A DNA stretch of 64,000 nt. It comes from Campylobacter concisus ATCC 51562. GTDB lineage: Bacteria > Campylobacterota > Campylobacteria > Campylobacterales > Campylobacteraceae. The notes beneath the pieces were generated by a model. It worked only from the letters and a program-made list of their open reading frames with translations. It did no database searches and had not been told where the DNA came from. Below, piece after piece: positions 55,438 to 64,000 of this stretch (its first letter is position 1; each line of letters begins with the position of its first letter). Position numbers and translations under genes: made by a program. The stretch covers positions 62,001 to 126,000 of the forward strand of contig NZ_ANNI01000007.1 in assembly GCF_000466745.1 (NCBI RefSeq), given 5' to 3'.

Positions 55438-56394
55438 TTATGCCTTGCCCTTTAAAATGTCTTTTATGACGTGATGAGCGTGATTTAGAGCAACGACTAT
55501 TGAGCCACCATTTTTTAGTACTATATCACCGCCCACATAAAGTCCTGGCACGCTACTTTGGTAGTTACTATCAACTATTGGAGTACCTTTTTCATCAATT
55601 TTTATCTGACATTTTTGTAAAAAATCAACCGGACTTGAGCCGCCTATTGCATAGACAACTCTGTCATAAACGCGAATTTTGCCATTTTCGTAATGCACTC
55701 TAACCTTGCCTGATTCGTTATCTATCTCTTTTATATCGTGATTTAGTCTAACTTTTATCTTACCGTGCTTTTCTAGCTCCCAAAGTGCGCTTAAATTTGT
55801 CTCATTTACGCGACTAAAATTATCTTTTCTATAAGCGATTGTGGTTTTATTGTATTGGCAAAGCTCGATCGCATACTCAACTGCTGAGTTTCCGCCACCT
55901 ACAACAAGCACCTTTTCGCCGTTTGTACAGCTATCAAGATTAAAATTTACAACTGCGTTTAGTGAAGGCGGGATTTTATAATCAGGCTTATTTGGTCGTC
56001 CCATTTTGCCAATTGATATCATCACATTTTTAGCTTCATAGACGGCTTTTGAGGTAGTTACTTTAAAAATTTCTCTATCTTTTTTCACGTTCTCTACTTC
56101 AGAATTAAAAAAAGCTTCAATCTTTTCAGTATCAAGCAGCTTGTCAAAATAATCAAGCGTGCTCTCTTTCGTGCCATCCTCAAATGAAACTACACCATGT
56201 ATCGTGCTATCTTGCCCTTTATACTCTTTATCTACGCGTTTATTATCTTTATAAAATTTTCTTATCGTTTGGCTGTGATTATCACCTTTTTCAAGAAGCA
56301 AAACATTGTTTAAGCCATTTCTTTTTGCCTCAACTACGCTAGCAATTCCACAGGGTCCGCCACCAACAACAATTAGATCATAAACATTTACCAT
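55438..56394 (-). CDS. FAD/NAD(P)-dependent oxidoreductase, YpdA-like
   Basis: The 318-residue flavoprotein has FAD-binding VVGGGPCGIASV at its start, NAD(P)-binding VVGGGNSAVEYAIEL (about 165) and GLYVGGD near the end, like thioredoxin reductase, but without a CxxC redox pair. This matches the YpdA/Bdr group (bacillithiol disulfide reductase in Firmicutes), although Campylobacter is not known to make bacillithiol, so the substrate is open. I chose ATG 56394, preceded by GGAG; the TTG at 56406 overlaps that ribosome site. Confidence 0.83.
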   Translation of the reverse strand: MVNVYDLIVVGGGPCGIASVVEAKRNGLNNVLLLEKGDNHSQTIRKFYKDNKRVDKEYKGQDSTIHGVVSFEDGTKESTLDYFDKLLDTEKIEAFFNSEVENVKKDREIFKVTTSKAVYEAKNVMISIGKMGRPNKPDYKIPPSLNAVVNFNLDSCTNGEKVLVVGGGNSAVEYAIELCQYNKTTIAYRKDNFSRVNETNLSALWELEKHGKIKVRLNHDIKEIDNESGKVRVHYENGKIRVYDRVVYAIGGSSPVDFLQKCQIKIDEKGTPIVDSNYQSSVPGLYVGGDIVLKNGGSIVVALNHAHHVIKDILKGKA

Positions 56395-56417
56395 CTTTTT
56401 CTCCAAATTTTATAATT

Positions 56418-57758
56418 TTAAGCTTTTTTAACTAGATCAGCCATCAAAAATGCAAGCTCAAGTGCCTGATCAGCATTTAGCCTTGGGTCACATTGTGTTT
56501 CATACCTTTGCTCAAGCGAACTTTCAGTGATATTTAATGCCCCACCCGTACACTCAGTCACGTCTTGGCCTGTCATCTCAAGATGTACGCCGCCAGCCCT
56601 TGTGCCCTCAGCTTTGTGAATTTCAAAAAAGCTTCTAACTTCGCTTATTATCTTGTCAAATTCTCTGGTTTTGTAGTTATTTGAGGTTTTTACGGTGTTG
56701 CCATGCATCGGATCGATACTATAAACGATATTTAACCCTTCTCGCTTTAGCTCTCTTAAAATTTTTGGTAAATTTTCGCCTATCTTATCAGCGCCCATTC
56801 TGATTATCGCATTTAGTCTACCAGCTTCATTTTCTGGATTTAGCTTATTTGCAAGCGCGACGACATCTTCAGCCTTTGCACTTGGTCCGATCTTTACGCC
56901 GATAGGATTTTTCACACCACTTAAAAAATGTACGTGAGCGTCATTTATACCACGCGTTCTTTCACCTATCCAAAGCATATGAGCCGAGCAGTCGTACCAC
57001 TCACCGCTAAGACTATCAACTCTAGTTAAAGCCTCTTCATAAGGTAGTAAAAGTGCCTCGTGAGATGTATAAACCGCGGTTTGATTTATGACTGGCGTAT
57101 TTGCTGAAGTGATGCCACAAGCTGCCATAAATGAAAGCGTCTTTGTTAATTCATCAGCTAGTTTTGCGTATTTCTCGCCGATCTCTGGCTTTTTAACAAA
57201 GCCCAAATTCCACTTATGCACTTGATGAAGGTCGGCCAAACCGCCTCTTGAAAAGGCTCTAAGTAAGTTCATCGTAGATGCACTTTGATAATACGCCTCG
57301 ATCATGCGTTTTGGATCAGGCACTCTTGCCTTTTCGTCAAATTCAAAGCCATTTATGATGTCGCCTCTATAGCTTGGAAGCTTAACGCCATTTACCTCTT
57401 CAAAATCGCTACTTCTAGGCTTTGCAAACTGCCCTGCCACGCGGCCCACTTTGACCACTGGATAGCCACCAGCAAAGGTTAAAACTATCGCCATTTGAAG
57501 TAAAACCTTAAACATATCTCTGATGTTGTTTGCATTAAAATTTGTAAAGCTCTCAGCGCAGTCGCCACCTTGAAGCAAAAATGCCTCGCCATTGCAAACT
57601 TTTGCAAGTTCTTCTTTTAAACTTCTAGCCTCGCCAGCAAAGACCAAAGGAGGAAGCGATTTTAATTTTTCTTCGACCTCTTTAAGCTCTTTTAAATCTG
57701 GGTATTTTGGTTGTTGCAAGATATTAAATTCTCTCCAGCTATCGCGGTTCCAAGTCAT
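56418..57758 (-). CDS. aroG: 3-deoxy-7-phosphoheptulonate synthase, class II
   Basis: The 446-residue plant-type DAHP synthase joins PEP and erythrose 4-phosphate, the first step of the shikimate route. Conserved: [11 protein letters not shown] (metal Cys, about 63), [36 protein letters not shown], and DPMHGNT. It leads a run of nine closely packed genes (aroG to selU) behind an extended -10 promoter. It corresponds to Cj0716. Confidence 0.95.
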   Translation of the reverse strand: MTWNRDSWREFNILQQPKYPDLKELKEVEEKLKSLPPLVFAGEARSLKEELAKVCNGEAFLLQGGDCAESFTNFNANNIRDMFKVLLQMAIVLTFAGGYPVVKVGRVAGQFAKPRSSDFEEVNGVKLPSYRGDIINGFEFDEKARVPDPKRMIEAYYQSASTMNLLRAFSRGGLADLHQVHKWNLGFVKKPEIGEKYAKLADELTKTLSFMAACGITSANTPVINQTAVYTSHEALLLPYEEALTRVDSLSGEWYDCSAHMLWIGERTRGINDAHVHFLSGVKNPIGVKIGPSAKAEDVVALANKLNPENEAGRLNAIIRMGADKIGENLPKILRELKREGLNIVYSIDPMHGNTVKTSNNYKTREFDKIISEVRSFFEIHKAEGTRAGGVHLEMTGQDVTECTGGALNITESSLEQRYETQCDPRLNADQALELAFLMADLVKKA

Positions 57759-57795
57759 TTATTTTCCTATCTTTTTTGCCTTAAATTAGACGCTG

Positions 57796-57801
57796 ATTAT
57801 A
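57796..57801 (-). promoter_or_regulatory. -10 box of the aroG run
   Basis: Minus-strand TGATATAAT is an extended -10 (TG, one base, TATAAT), 38 bases before the aroG ATG. Typical Campylobacter sigma-70 promoter form. Confidence 0.6.
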
Positions 57802-57856
57802 TCACGGCAAACTTAAAAAATAAAAGCCATTAATGGGTTATTAAAGATATTTTGCA

Positions 57857-57862
57857 TACAAT
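57857..57862 (+). promoter_or_regulatory. Candidate -10 box of the EamA transporter pair
   Basis: TACAAT (in TTTTGCATACAATCG) lies 42 bases before the ATG at 57904. It is the best plus-strand box in the gap, but one base off consensus. Confidence 0.35.
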
Positions 57863-57903
57863 CGCTACTTTAAATTTACCCAGAAAAAGAAAAGATTTTT
57901 TTC

Positions 57904-58791
57904 ATGATAAAAGGCATATTTTATTCGCTTTTGGCATCTGTTTTGTTTAACTGCATCTACTACATGTCAGTACTCATGAACCCCATCAGCACGCAAGCTC
58001 TTGTTGGATACCGCATGATCTTTGCCATGCCTTTTGTCATCGCAGCCATTTTTTTGTTAAAACAGCAGCGAAATTTCAAATTTTTACTTCTAAAAATAAA
58101 GCTAAAACCTAAAATTTTACTAGTTTTACTAGCTACCTCGCTCATTGTCTCATTTCAGATGTGGCTCTATCTCTGGGCTCCAAGCAACGGATCAGCGCTA
58201 AAAGTCTCTATCGGCTACCTCATCATGCCAATAGTCATGGTCCTTTTTGGACGGATATTTTTTAAAGAGCACCTCTCTAAAACAAAGCTAGCCTCGATAT
58301 TTTTTGCAGCCCTTGGCGTCTTTAGCACAGCTATACTAAGCGGCGGCATCTCGTGGGAGAGCGCTGTAGTTTTTTGCCTTTATCCAGTCTATTTTGCCAT
58401 TAGAAAGTACTACAACCTTGCAAATTTCTCAAGCTTTGTTATAGAGATAATTTTTATGTTTTTATTCTCATTTTATTTTGCGCTCACAGCCGATATGAAC
58501 TACGTGATGAGCCAAAATCCAAACATCTACTATCTGCTCATCTTGCTTGGTGCTATCAGCGGCATAGCCCTCATCGCCCAGATCCTCTCAAGCACGCTCG
58601 TGCCGATAAATGTACTAGGTTTGCTTACATATTTTGAGCCTATAATGATGCTTTTTGTCTCATTTGCTATCGGCGAGAGACTGGAGAAAAGCTCATACTT
58701 TTTAATGATCTGCCTAGCCATCTCGGTCACACTTTTGATGATAGATAGTATAAATTCTATAAAAGGCGACAAAAATACCAAGACTAAATGA
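57904..58791 (+). CDS. EamA/RarD-family membrane transporter (first of two)
   Basis: The 295-residue protein has about ten hydrophobic helices in two EamA halves. WLYLWAPSNGSALKVSIGY and MVLFGRIFFKEHLSKTK correspond to the RarD-type pattern also seen in the next gene, so the two are tandem paralogues. Drug/metabolite exporter family; substrate unknown. The stop overlaps the expected start (ATGA) of the next gene. Confidence 0.88.
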   Translation: MIKGIFYSLLASVLFNCIYYMSVLMNPISTQALVGYRMIFAMPFVIAAIFLLKQQRNFKFLLLKIKLKPKILLVLLATSLIVSFQMWLYLWAPSNGSALKVSIGYLIMPIVMVLFGRIFFKEHLSKTKLASIFFAALGVFSTAILSGGISWESAVVFCLYPVYFAIRKYYNLANFSSFVIEIIFMFLFSFYFALTADMNYVMSQNPNIYYLLILLGAISGIALIAQILSSTLVPINVLGLLTYFEPIMMLFVSFAIGERLEKSSYFLMICLAISVTLLMIDSINSIKGDKNTKTK

Positions 58792-58831
58792 GAGCCAAAA
58801 AGGCGTTATTCTCGCGCTTAGCGCCTTTTTT

Positions 58832-59662
58832 ATGTGGGGGTTTTTGGCGGTTTATTTCAACCTCTTTAGTAAAGATGTCGATGCTTATGAAATTTTAGCT
58901 CATAGGGTCACTTGGTCATTTTTCTTAATGGCTGGAGTGCTTTATTTTAGTGGCAAAATTGGCGAAATTTTTGCTTTACTTAAAGATATTCGTTCGCTAA
59001 AAATCCTATTTTTGAGTGGCATATTTATCACTACAAACTGGGGCGTTTATGTCTATGCAGTTAGCAATGGCAAAATTTTGGACACAAGCTTGGGCTATTT
59101 TATAAATCCACTAATAAGCATGCTCCTTGGTGTTATCATCTTTAAAGAAAGGCTAAATAAAAGCGGAATTTTAGCCATTTGCATAGTCGTTTTAGCCATT
59201 AGCATACAAATTTATGCCCAAGGCGGATTGCCATTAGTTTCCATTATCTTGCCACTTTCATTTGGATTTTACGCAGCAGTTAGAAAGATGGCAAAGATTA
59301 GCGCATTTAACGGGCTTTTTATAGAGACATTTTTTATGTTCCCATTTGCACTTGCCTACGTTTTTTACATAGCATTTTTGGGCAAAAGCCACTTTGGACT
59401 AAACGAAGACTCGATTTTAATGATCGCTTCAAGCATCGTAACTATCGTGCCGCTTGTCGCTTTTAACGCAGCGGCAACAAGGATAAATTTAACAACGATT
59501 GGCTACTTGCAATACATCTCGCCGACCATCGCGATCCTTTGTGCGGTCTTCATTTACGGCGAAAATTTAGACGGCTACAAGGTCATCTCGTTTTGTATGA
59601 TCTGGCTGGCACTTGCGATAATTAGCATAGATAAATTTAGAAAAAGGAGTAAAAATGAATAA
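58832..59662 (+). CDS. RarD-like membrane transporter; true start lost by an apparent frameshift
   Basis: From the first ATG in frame (58832) the protein has 276 residues and EamA halves with WGVYVYAVSNGKILDTSLGYFI-type signatures. However, the first helix of RarD is encoded upstream in the same frame (QKGVILALSAFFMWG), where there is no ATG, GTG or TTG between a stop at 58760 and 58832. The likely start, ATG at 58788 overlapping the previous stop, is in another frame. One extra A in the run of five A at 58797-58801 would give MRAKKGVILALSAFFMWG. So the N-terminus is either frameshifted or mis-sequenced. Exporter role is by family. Confidence 0.8.
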   Translation: MWGFLAVYFNLFSKDVDAYEILAHRVTWSFFLMAGVLYFSGKIGEIFALLKDIRSLKILFLSGIFITTNWGVYVYAVSNGKILDTSLGYFINPLISMLLGVIIFKERLNKSGILAICIVVLAISIQIYAQGGLPLVSIILPLSFGFYAAVRKMAKISAFNGLFIETFFMFPFALAYVFYIAFLGKSHFGLNEDSILMIASSIVTIVPLVAFNAAATRINLTTIGYLQYISPTIAILCAVFIYGENLDGYKVISFCMIWLALAIISIDKFRKRSKNE

Positions 59663-60107
59663 TGTGACGATTTATTTGCTACTTGCGTTTTTTGCAGCGC
59701 TTATTTTATATTTTCAGATACAAAAACTAACTAGAAAGCTCGACGAAGAGGGGGCGGTGCCAGCCTATCAAAAGGCCACACAAGAGGTTTTAGAAAATTT
59801 AAGCAATGCTGAAAAATATCCAAAATTTTGCAATGTAATATTTAAAAAAATAAACGCCTTAAGGCAAGATATTTTATTTGAAGATGCGTTAAATAGTGAG
59901 TCTGAAAAAGATAAAGCATTAGATGCCTTAGAGCAAATAAGAGAAAAACTGGAAACTTTATCAAAGCAAGAGAATTTAAGCTGGGAGAGTGAGCTCTTTG
60001 CGATCTTGGACGAGCTTGATGGCTTTGTAAGGGCAAATTTCAAAAACGGCGAAGATAGAGCCGAAGAGCTAAGAGAGGAGCTAAAGAGAGAATTTGATGA
60101 GTTGTGA
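59655..60107 (+). CDS. Small membrane-anchored protein, function unknown
   Basis: The 150-residue protein has one N-terminal helix (TIYLLLAFFAALILYF) followed by a charged, mainly helical cytosolic or periplasmic part rich in Glu, Lys and Leu. Its ATG (AAAAGGAG upstream) overlaps the end of the RarD-like gene by eight bases, so they are co-transcribed. No family recognised. Confidence 0.72.
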   Translation: MNNVTIYLLLAFFAALILYFQIQKLTRKLDEEGAVPAYQKATQEVLENLSNAEKYPKFCNVIFKKINALRQDILFEDALNSESEKDKALDALEQIREKLETLSKQENLSWESELFAILDELDGFVRANFKNGEDRAEELREELKREFDEL

Positions 60108-60174
60108 TGATTTTTGCTTAAATAGAATTATTTTTAAAAAGTTTTAAGACACAAATATAAAAAATCAATTGTAC

Positions 60175-60180
60175 TATAAT
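60175..60180 (+). promoter_or_regulatory. -10 box of the DUF262 gene pair
   Basis: A perfect TATAAT (in TGTACTATAATGC) lies 25 bases before the ATG at 60205, followed by AAGGAAAAGC as ribosome site. The pair therefore has its own promoter, independent of the upstream transporter genes. Confidence 0.6.
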
Positions 60181-60204
60181 GCAAAAAATTTTATAAGGAA
60201 AAGC

Positions 60205-61488
60205 ATGGAAGCCGATATCAAGAATATCTTAAAAATACTTGATAAAAAATTAAAAATCCCAAGCTATCAACGTCCGTATACATGGAGTACTAAATCGGCT
60301 CTTGAGCTTTTTAATGATATTTTTAAAGAATACGAAAATAACAAAAACGAGTACCATATAGGCTCTGTTATATTGCATCAAGAAGCTGAAAATTATAATA
60401 TTGTCGATGGGCAACAAAGACTTACTACGCTTACAATACTACTAAAATTACTAGGAAAAGAAAATTTGAATTTATTGAAGCAAACTTTTAACCCTCTCTC
60501 TTATAACAGTATTACAAACAATCATAAAATTTTAAAGCAAAGAGTGGAGCTATTAAGCGATGACGCAAAGGTAAAATTTAAAAATTTTATCTTAAAAAAA
60601 TGTACCATGGTTGAAATCGTTGTAGATAATCAACCAGATGCATTTAACTACTTTGACTCTCAAAACACCAGAGGTAAAGCATTGGAGGTGCACGATCTAC
60701 TAAAAGCGTATCATCTAAGGCACATGGCTGATACCGACGAGAATAAAAAAGTACAGATAATATCAGCTTGGGAAAACGAAAATAGCAATGATATAAAAGA
60801 AATTTTTAGCGATTTTTTGTTTCCTATTATTAGATGGCAGCGAGGTGAGTGTGGACTGGGCTACTCTAAAGACCACATAGATACTTTTAAGGGCGTAGAT
60901 TGTGCATCGTCTTATAATGTAACGAGATACAACAAAGCAGCGATAAAGTTTTTAGAAAAAAGTGATAATTTTGCCTATTTTTTTAATTCACAAAAAAGTA
61001 GTAAATTTTTACTCACACAAGATTTATTAAGCGGAGAGTATTTTTTCAACTACACGGCTCACTATCTCGATCTTTGCCGTAAAGTAGATAACCTTATAAG
61101 GGGCAAATATAATGATAAGCTCACGCCTAGATATAAAACAGGCGACAAATATACGGTAAGACTTTTTACATGTCTAATAATAGCCTTTGTTGATAGATTT
61201 GGCTTTGATGAGCTTAGCAAAAATGTTTGCGCATTTTTTTATAGATACGTTTATACTTTGCGATTAGTAAAACAATCCGTATACCTAGAAAGTATCAACA
61301 AGTATGCTTTGGGCAATCAAGATGAAAATAATGGGCTAAATTTGTTTGAAAAAATATCCCATATGAGATCTCCTGATGAAATTTACGGCATTACGCTAGA
61401 AAGTATTGTCCTACGTAATGTTGTTGTTGGCAAAGAAGAAGGTGCAGGTTATGATGGAATAATGAAAGAAATGGGGATAAAAGAATGA
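60205..61488 (+). CDS. DUF262 protein without nuclease domain (GmrS-like)
   Basis: The 427-residue protein begins with a DUF262 (ParB/sulfiredoxin-fold) domain: KIPSYQRPYTWSTK (about 15-28), then YHIGSVIL and the nucleotide-site motif NIVDGQQRLTTLTIL (about 63-77), and FDSQNTRGKALEVHDLLKA (about 151). The remaining 250 residues are helical and have no EHxxP/HNH motif. The start is ATG 60205 with AAGGAAA before it; an upstream in-frame ATG (60169) precedes the promoter. Its stop overlaps the next start as ATGA. DUF262 proteins are parts of GmrSD-type restriction and of other phage defence systems; a defence role is inferred. Confidence 0.88.
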   Translation: MEADIKNILKILDKKLKIPSYQRPYTWSTKSALELFNDIFKEYENNKNEYHIGSVILHQEAENYNIVDGQQRLTTLTILLKLLGKENLNLLKQTFNPLSYNSITNNHKILKQRVELLSDDAKVKFKNFILKKCTMVEIVVDNQPDAFNYFDSQNTRGKALEVHDLLKAYHLRHMADTDENKKVQIISAWENENSNDIKEIFSDFLFPIIRWQRGECGLGYSKDHIDTFKGVDCASSYNVTRYNKAAIKFLEKSDNFAYFFNSQKSSKFLLTQDLLSGEYFFNYTAHYLDLCRKVDNLIRGKYNDKLTPRYKTGDKYTVRLFTCLIIAFVDRFGFDELSKNVCAFFYRYVYTLRLVKQSVYLESINKYALGNQDENNGLNLFEKISHMRSPDEIYGITLESIVLRNVVVGKEEGAGYDGIMKEMGIKE

Positions 61489-63281
61489 AAAAAATTAACA
61501 GTTTAGAAGTAAAAGAAATTTTTAACAGTAAATACATTATACCGATATACCAAAGAAATTACGCTTGGGAAAGCAAACAAATAGAGGCACTTTTAGATGA
61601 CATTAAAAACTATAAGGGTGTAGGTTATTTTATAGGAAGTTTGGTAGTAAGAGAAAAAGACGGCTTTTTTGAGGTCATAGACGGACAACAAAGACTCACG
61701 ACTCTATTTTTGATACTAAAATACCTTGAATCTAAACAAGATATAGAATATACAGAAGATAAACTTAAATTTGAAGCCAGAGAAAAGTCAAATGTAACAC
61801 TATCAAAAATTTGTAAAGATGTAAATTTAGAGGACTTGCCTTCTGCCGAAATAGCAAGTGGATTTAGCGTCATAAGGCAATATTTGGAAAAAAATCAGAA
61901 TTTTGATAAAAATAAAATTTTAAACGCTAGAATTTTACGTGTGCCAGTTCCAGACGATACCGATCTAAATCATTTTTTTGAGATAATGAACACAAGAGGC
62001 GAGCAGCTCGAGGCTCATCAGATTGCAAAGGCAAATATTTTAAATGCGCTACAAAATGATAGCGATAAAAAGATCGCGGCTTTAGTCTGGGATGCTTGCG
62101 CAGATATGGATAGATATGTGCAGATGGGTTTTTCAACAGATATAAGAAAAGAAATATTTGGAGGAAATTGGGAGAAAGTTTGTGTTAGCCAGAGCGAGCT
62201 TTTTGGCATTTCATTAAACGACGAAGAAGAAAATAGCGAATCAAAAAGTCTAGATGAAATTTTAAAGCTAAATTTAAGCGCAAATAAAGCAGCGGAAGAT
62301 AAGGATGAAAATATAAGATTTTCATCTATAATAAATTTCCCGAATTTTCTTTTGCAAGTAAATGCCGCCATAGACAATATAAGCACAGAGATAAGCACAA
62401 ATGAACTACTTGATGATAAAAATTTGATTAAAAACTTACCAAAGCACTGGGGCGATAATGAAAAAGCCAAAAATTTTATCTACAATCTCTTAAAATTTAG
62501 ATTCTTGTTTGATAAATTTATCATAAAAACTGACAATAACGACAAAAAAGACGGCGAAAAATGGTCTCTAAAAATGCTTAAAAAGTACTCCAATAACGGC
62601 AAAGATACCTTTGGCTACGTCGATACTTTTAGCGATAATAGACTGATTACAATTTTACAGTCTTGTTTACGTATAACATATACCTCGCCGCGTGCGATGG
62701 AGTGGATATATTCGCTACTTAAATCGCTTGCAAATAATGAATCAGTAAGTGGCATACAAGAGTTTTTGGAAAAATATGCAATAGGAAAAGTGTCTGAAGC
62801 CTTAAAGAACAGTAGCTCTTACCCAACATGCGAGAGGATTGTTTTTTCTTATCTTGACTATGTTTTGTATAGAGATTGTGTACTTGACAACAAAAACAAT
62901 GAAATAAAGTTAAAACTACAATCTGCTTTTGATAAAATTAAAAATAAAAATTTGAAAACTTTACAAGAGTGGGAATTCGGCTTTAGAAGCTCGGTAGAGC
63001 ATTTTTATCCGCAGCATCCTTCTGCGGGCAGTATAGAGCCTATAGAGAACAAAGACATACTGAACTCTTTTGGAAATCTAGCGCTTATAACTACTTCCGG
63101 TAACTCTAAATTTTCAAATCTAGCTCCATCCGCCAAGCTTAATACCTATCCAAGCATCATAACTCAAAGCTTAAAGTTAATTCTAATGTCAGAGTGCATA
63201 AAAGGTGGTAATTTGGATGAATATAAACAAGCAATTGGCAAACATGGCGAAGAGATGTTGGGTATTTTGCGCAAAAGCTAG
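61485..63281 (+). CDS. DUF262-DUF1524 protein with HNH nuclease domain (GmrSD-like)
   Basis: The 598-residue protein has an N-terminal DUF262 domain (IIPIYQRNYAWESKQ, FFEVIDGQQRLTTLFLILK at about 60-78, HFFEIMNTRGEQLEAHQIAKA at about 163) and a C-terminal DUF1524 domain whose HNH elements are SVEHFYPQHP (about 503), FGNLALIT and SGNSKFSN. This matches the single-chain GmrSD/SspE type: NTP-sensing DUF262 plus DNA-cutting HNH. A four-base overlap couples it to the first gene, so cell gets both a nuclease-free and a nuclease-bearing DUF262 protein. Target (modified phage DNA or other) unknown. Confidence 0.9.
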   Translation: MKKINSLEVKEIFNSKYIIPIYQRNYAWESKQIEALLDDIKNYKGVGYFIGSLVVREKDGFFEVIDGQQRLTTLFLILKYLESKQDIEYTEDKLKFEAREKSNVTLSKICKDVNLEDLPSAEIASGFSVIRQYLEKNQNFDKNKILNARILRVPVPDDTDLNHFFEIMNTRGEQLEAHQIAKANILNALQNDSDKKIAALVWDACADMDRYVQMGFSTDIRKEIFGGNWEKVCVSQSELFGISLNDEEENSESKSLDEILKLNLSANKAAEDKDENIRFSSIINFPNFLLQVNAAIDNISTEISTNELLDDKNLIKNLPKHWGDNEKAKNFIYNLLKFRFLFDKFIIKTDNNDKKDGEKWSLKMLKKYSNNGKDTFGYVDTFSDNRLITILQSCLRITYTSPRAMEWIYSLLKSLANNESVSGIQEFLEKYAIGKVSEALKNSSSYPTCERIVFSYLDYVLYRDCVLDNKNNEIKLKLQSAFDKIKNKNLKTLQEWEFGFRSSVEHFYPQHPSAGSIEPIENKDILNSFGNLALITTSGNSKFSNLAPSAKLNTYPSIITQSLKLILMSECIKGGNLDEYKQAIGKHGEEMLGILRKS

Positions 63282-63351
63282 ATGATATAAAATGAAAACA
63301 TATAGGAGATCAAAAAATATTTAATCTTACACCTAAAAAATATCAAATATT

Positions 63352-64000
63352 TTAAAGTTTCGCCTTTATAGCCATTATCCTCTTGTATGAAGCGTCAATT
63401 CGCTCTTTGCTGATCTTTTTCTCGTTTACTGCATCGACTATGATCTGAGTGACTAGATCGGCTGTTCTTTGGTTGTTTATCTTAAACTCGCTAAAAAGTA
63501 AGATATCGCCACCAGCGTTTATAAATTTCACCACTTTTTGCGCCAAAGCTTCGTCGCCAACGCCTTTCATCAGCATATCATCGCTGATAACCACACCATT
63601 AAATTTAAGCTCATTTCGCAAGAGATCGGTTATTATTTTTTTAGAAAGTGTGGCTGGATTGTCCTCGTCGATGCCTTTTACAAAAAGGTGTCCGACCATG
63701 ATGATCTGCGCTCTACCAGTACTTATGGCGTCTTTATATGGCAAAAGTGCATCTTTACTTAGCGTGACTTCGCTCTTGTTTTTATGCGAGTCCTCTTTTG
63801 AGCTACCATGCCCTGGAAAGTGCTTAAGCGTCGTTAGGATGCCCTGCTCTTTAAATGCGTCCATAAAAGCATCAGCATAGATCACCACCTTGCTTGCATA
63901 CTCGCTAAACGCTCTTTGCTTAGCGGCGATGATCGGTGAGTTTTCATCGTGCAGATCAACCACTGGGGCGAAATTTAAATTTATGCCGCACTCTTTTAAA
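63352..64000 (-). CDS. Family 3 glycoside hydrolase, NagZ-like (C-terminal part)
   Basis: The gene runs off the window; the last 216 residues are present. KHFPGHGSSKEDSHK is the NagZ signature with the catalytic His loop, INLNFAPVVDLHDENSP precedes it, and VVISDDMLMKG carries the nucleophile Asp. NagZ removes N-acetylglucosamine from muropeptides in cell-wall recycling; some relatives are secreted glucosidases. The C-terminus ends after the TIM barrel with no second domain, as expected for NagZ. It converges on the DUF262 pair across a 70-base gap that contains only a weak AT-rich hairpin. Confidence 0.88.
   Translation of the reverse strand, partial: LKECGINLNFAPVVDLHDENSPIIAAKQRAFSEYASKVVIYADAFMDAFKEQGILTTLKHFPGHGSSKEDSHKNKSEVTLSKDALLPYKDAISTGRAQIIMVGHLFVKGIDEDNPATLSKKIITDLLRNELKFNGVVISDDMLMKGVGDEALAQKVVKFINAGGDILLFSEFKINNQRTADLVTQIIVDAVNEKKISKERIDASYKRIMAIKAKL

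Noticed and set aside
1-64000. tRNA, rRNA, CRISPR arrays, insertion sequences, prophage
   Set aside because: Looked for clover-leaf ends, spaced direct repeats, transposase and integrase motifs on both strands; none was seen by eye.

Overview
This AT-rich window looks like chromosome of an epsilonproteobacterium, most probably a Campylobacter of the C. concisus type. Evidence for this is gene content and order that recall C. jejuni (purS-purQ-orf-plsC...htpG; icd-mdh-oorDABC; flgH next to pta-ackA; ilvB-ilvN-lpxD; a trpC/HIT/rhodanese group), a periplasmic methylmenaquinol:fumarate reductase, and the hydA-hydB-hydC uptake hydrogenase typical of the group. The species is an inference from recalled synteny; no search was run. 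No rRNA, tRNA, CRISPR array or insertion sequence was seen.

Layout. 1-2832 (+): end of a purine operon (purS, purQ), a membrane/SH3 protein and plsC. 2980-4956 (-): a Cache-type chemoreceptor. 5204-7060 (+): htpG behind an HspR/HAIR-like inverted repeat. 7200-10897 (-): mfrABE fumarate reductase. 11294-17202 (-): a metal-chelate uptake locus (TonB receptor, methyltransferase, FecCD-type permease, ATPase, binding protein), in which the receptor and the binding protein each carry an apparent one-base frameshift. 17483-23385 (-): icd, mdh, oorDABC, without the sucCD pair found there in C. jejuni. 23469-26952: mltG and an AsmA-like gene, divergent and overlapping at their 5' ends. 27178-41415 (-): a large [NiFe]-hydrogenase region: hydABCD, a HypF-related paralogue, hypF, nikR, an nhaA remnant, a DUF2157/GDYXXLXY pair, hypBCDEA. 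41762-45103: flgH (-), with a strong sigma-54 promoter overlapping the pta-ackA (+) promoter. 45229-48349 (-): ilvB-ilvN-lpxD. 48615-57758 (-): a tightly packed nine-gene run from aroG to selU. 57904-60107 (+): two RarD/EamA transporters and a small membrane protein. 60205-63281 (+): two translationally coupled DUF262 genes with their own promoter, the second carrying a DUF1524 HNH nuclease domain. 63352-64000 (-): part of a family 3 glycosidase (NagZ-like).

How the parts fit. Hydrogenase supplies electrons from H2 to menaquinone. MfrABE can discharge them on fumarate in the periplasm. The Oor enzyme, Icd and Mdh form a partial TCA route feeding low-potential electrons, and Pta-AckA makes ATP and acetate. 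NikR, the His-rich HypB and HypA handle nickel for the hydrogenase. The best candidate for a little-described system is the DUF262 / DUF262-DUF1524 pair, which resembles type IV restriction (GmrSD-like) proteins and is probably anti-phage. Next are the HypF-like paralogue in the hydrogenase operon and the methyltransferase-containing metal uptake locus. Three separate one-base frameshifts (near 11771, 16260 and 58799) raise the question of gene decay versus sequence error.
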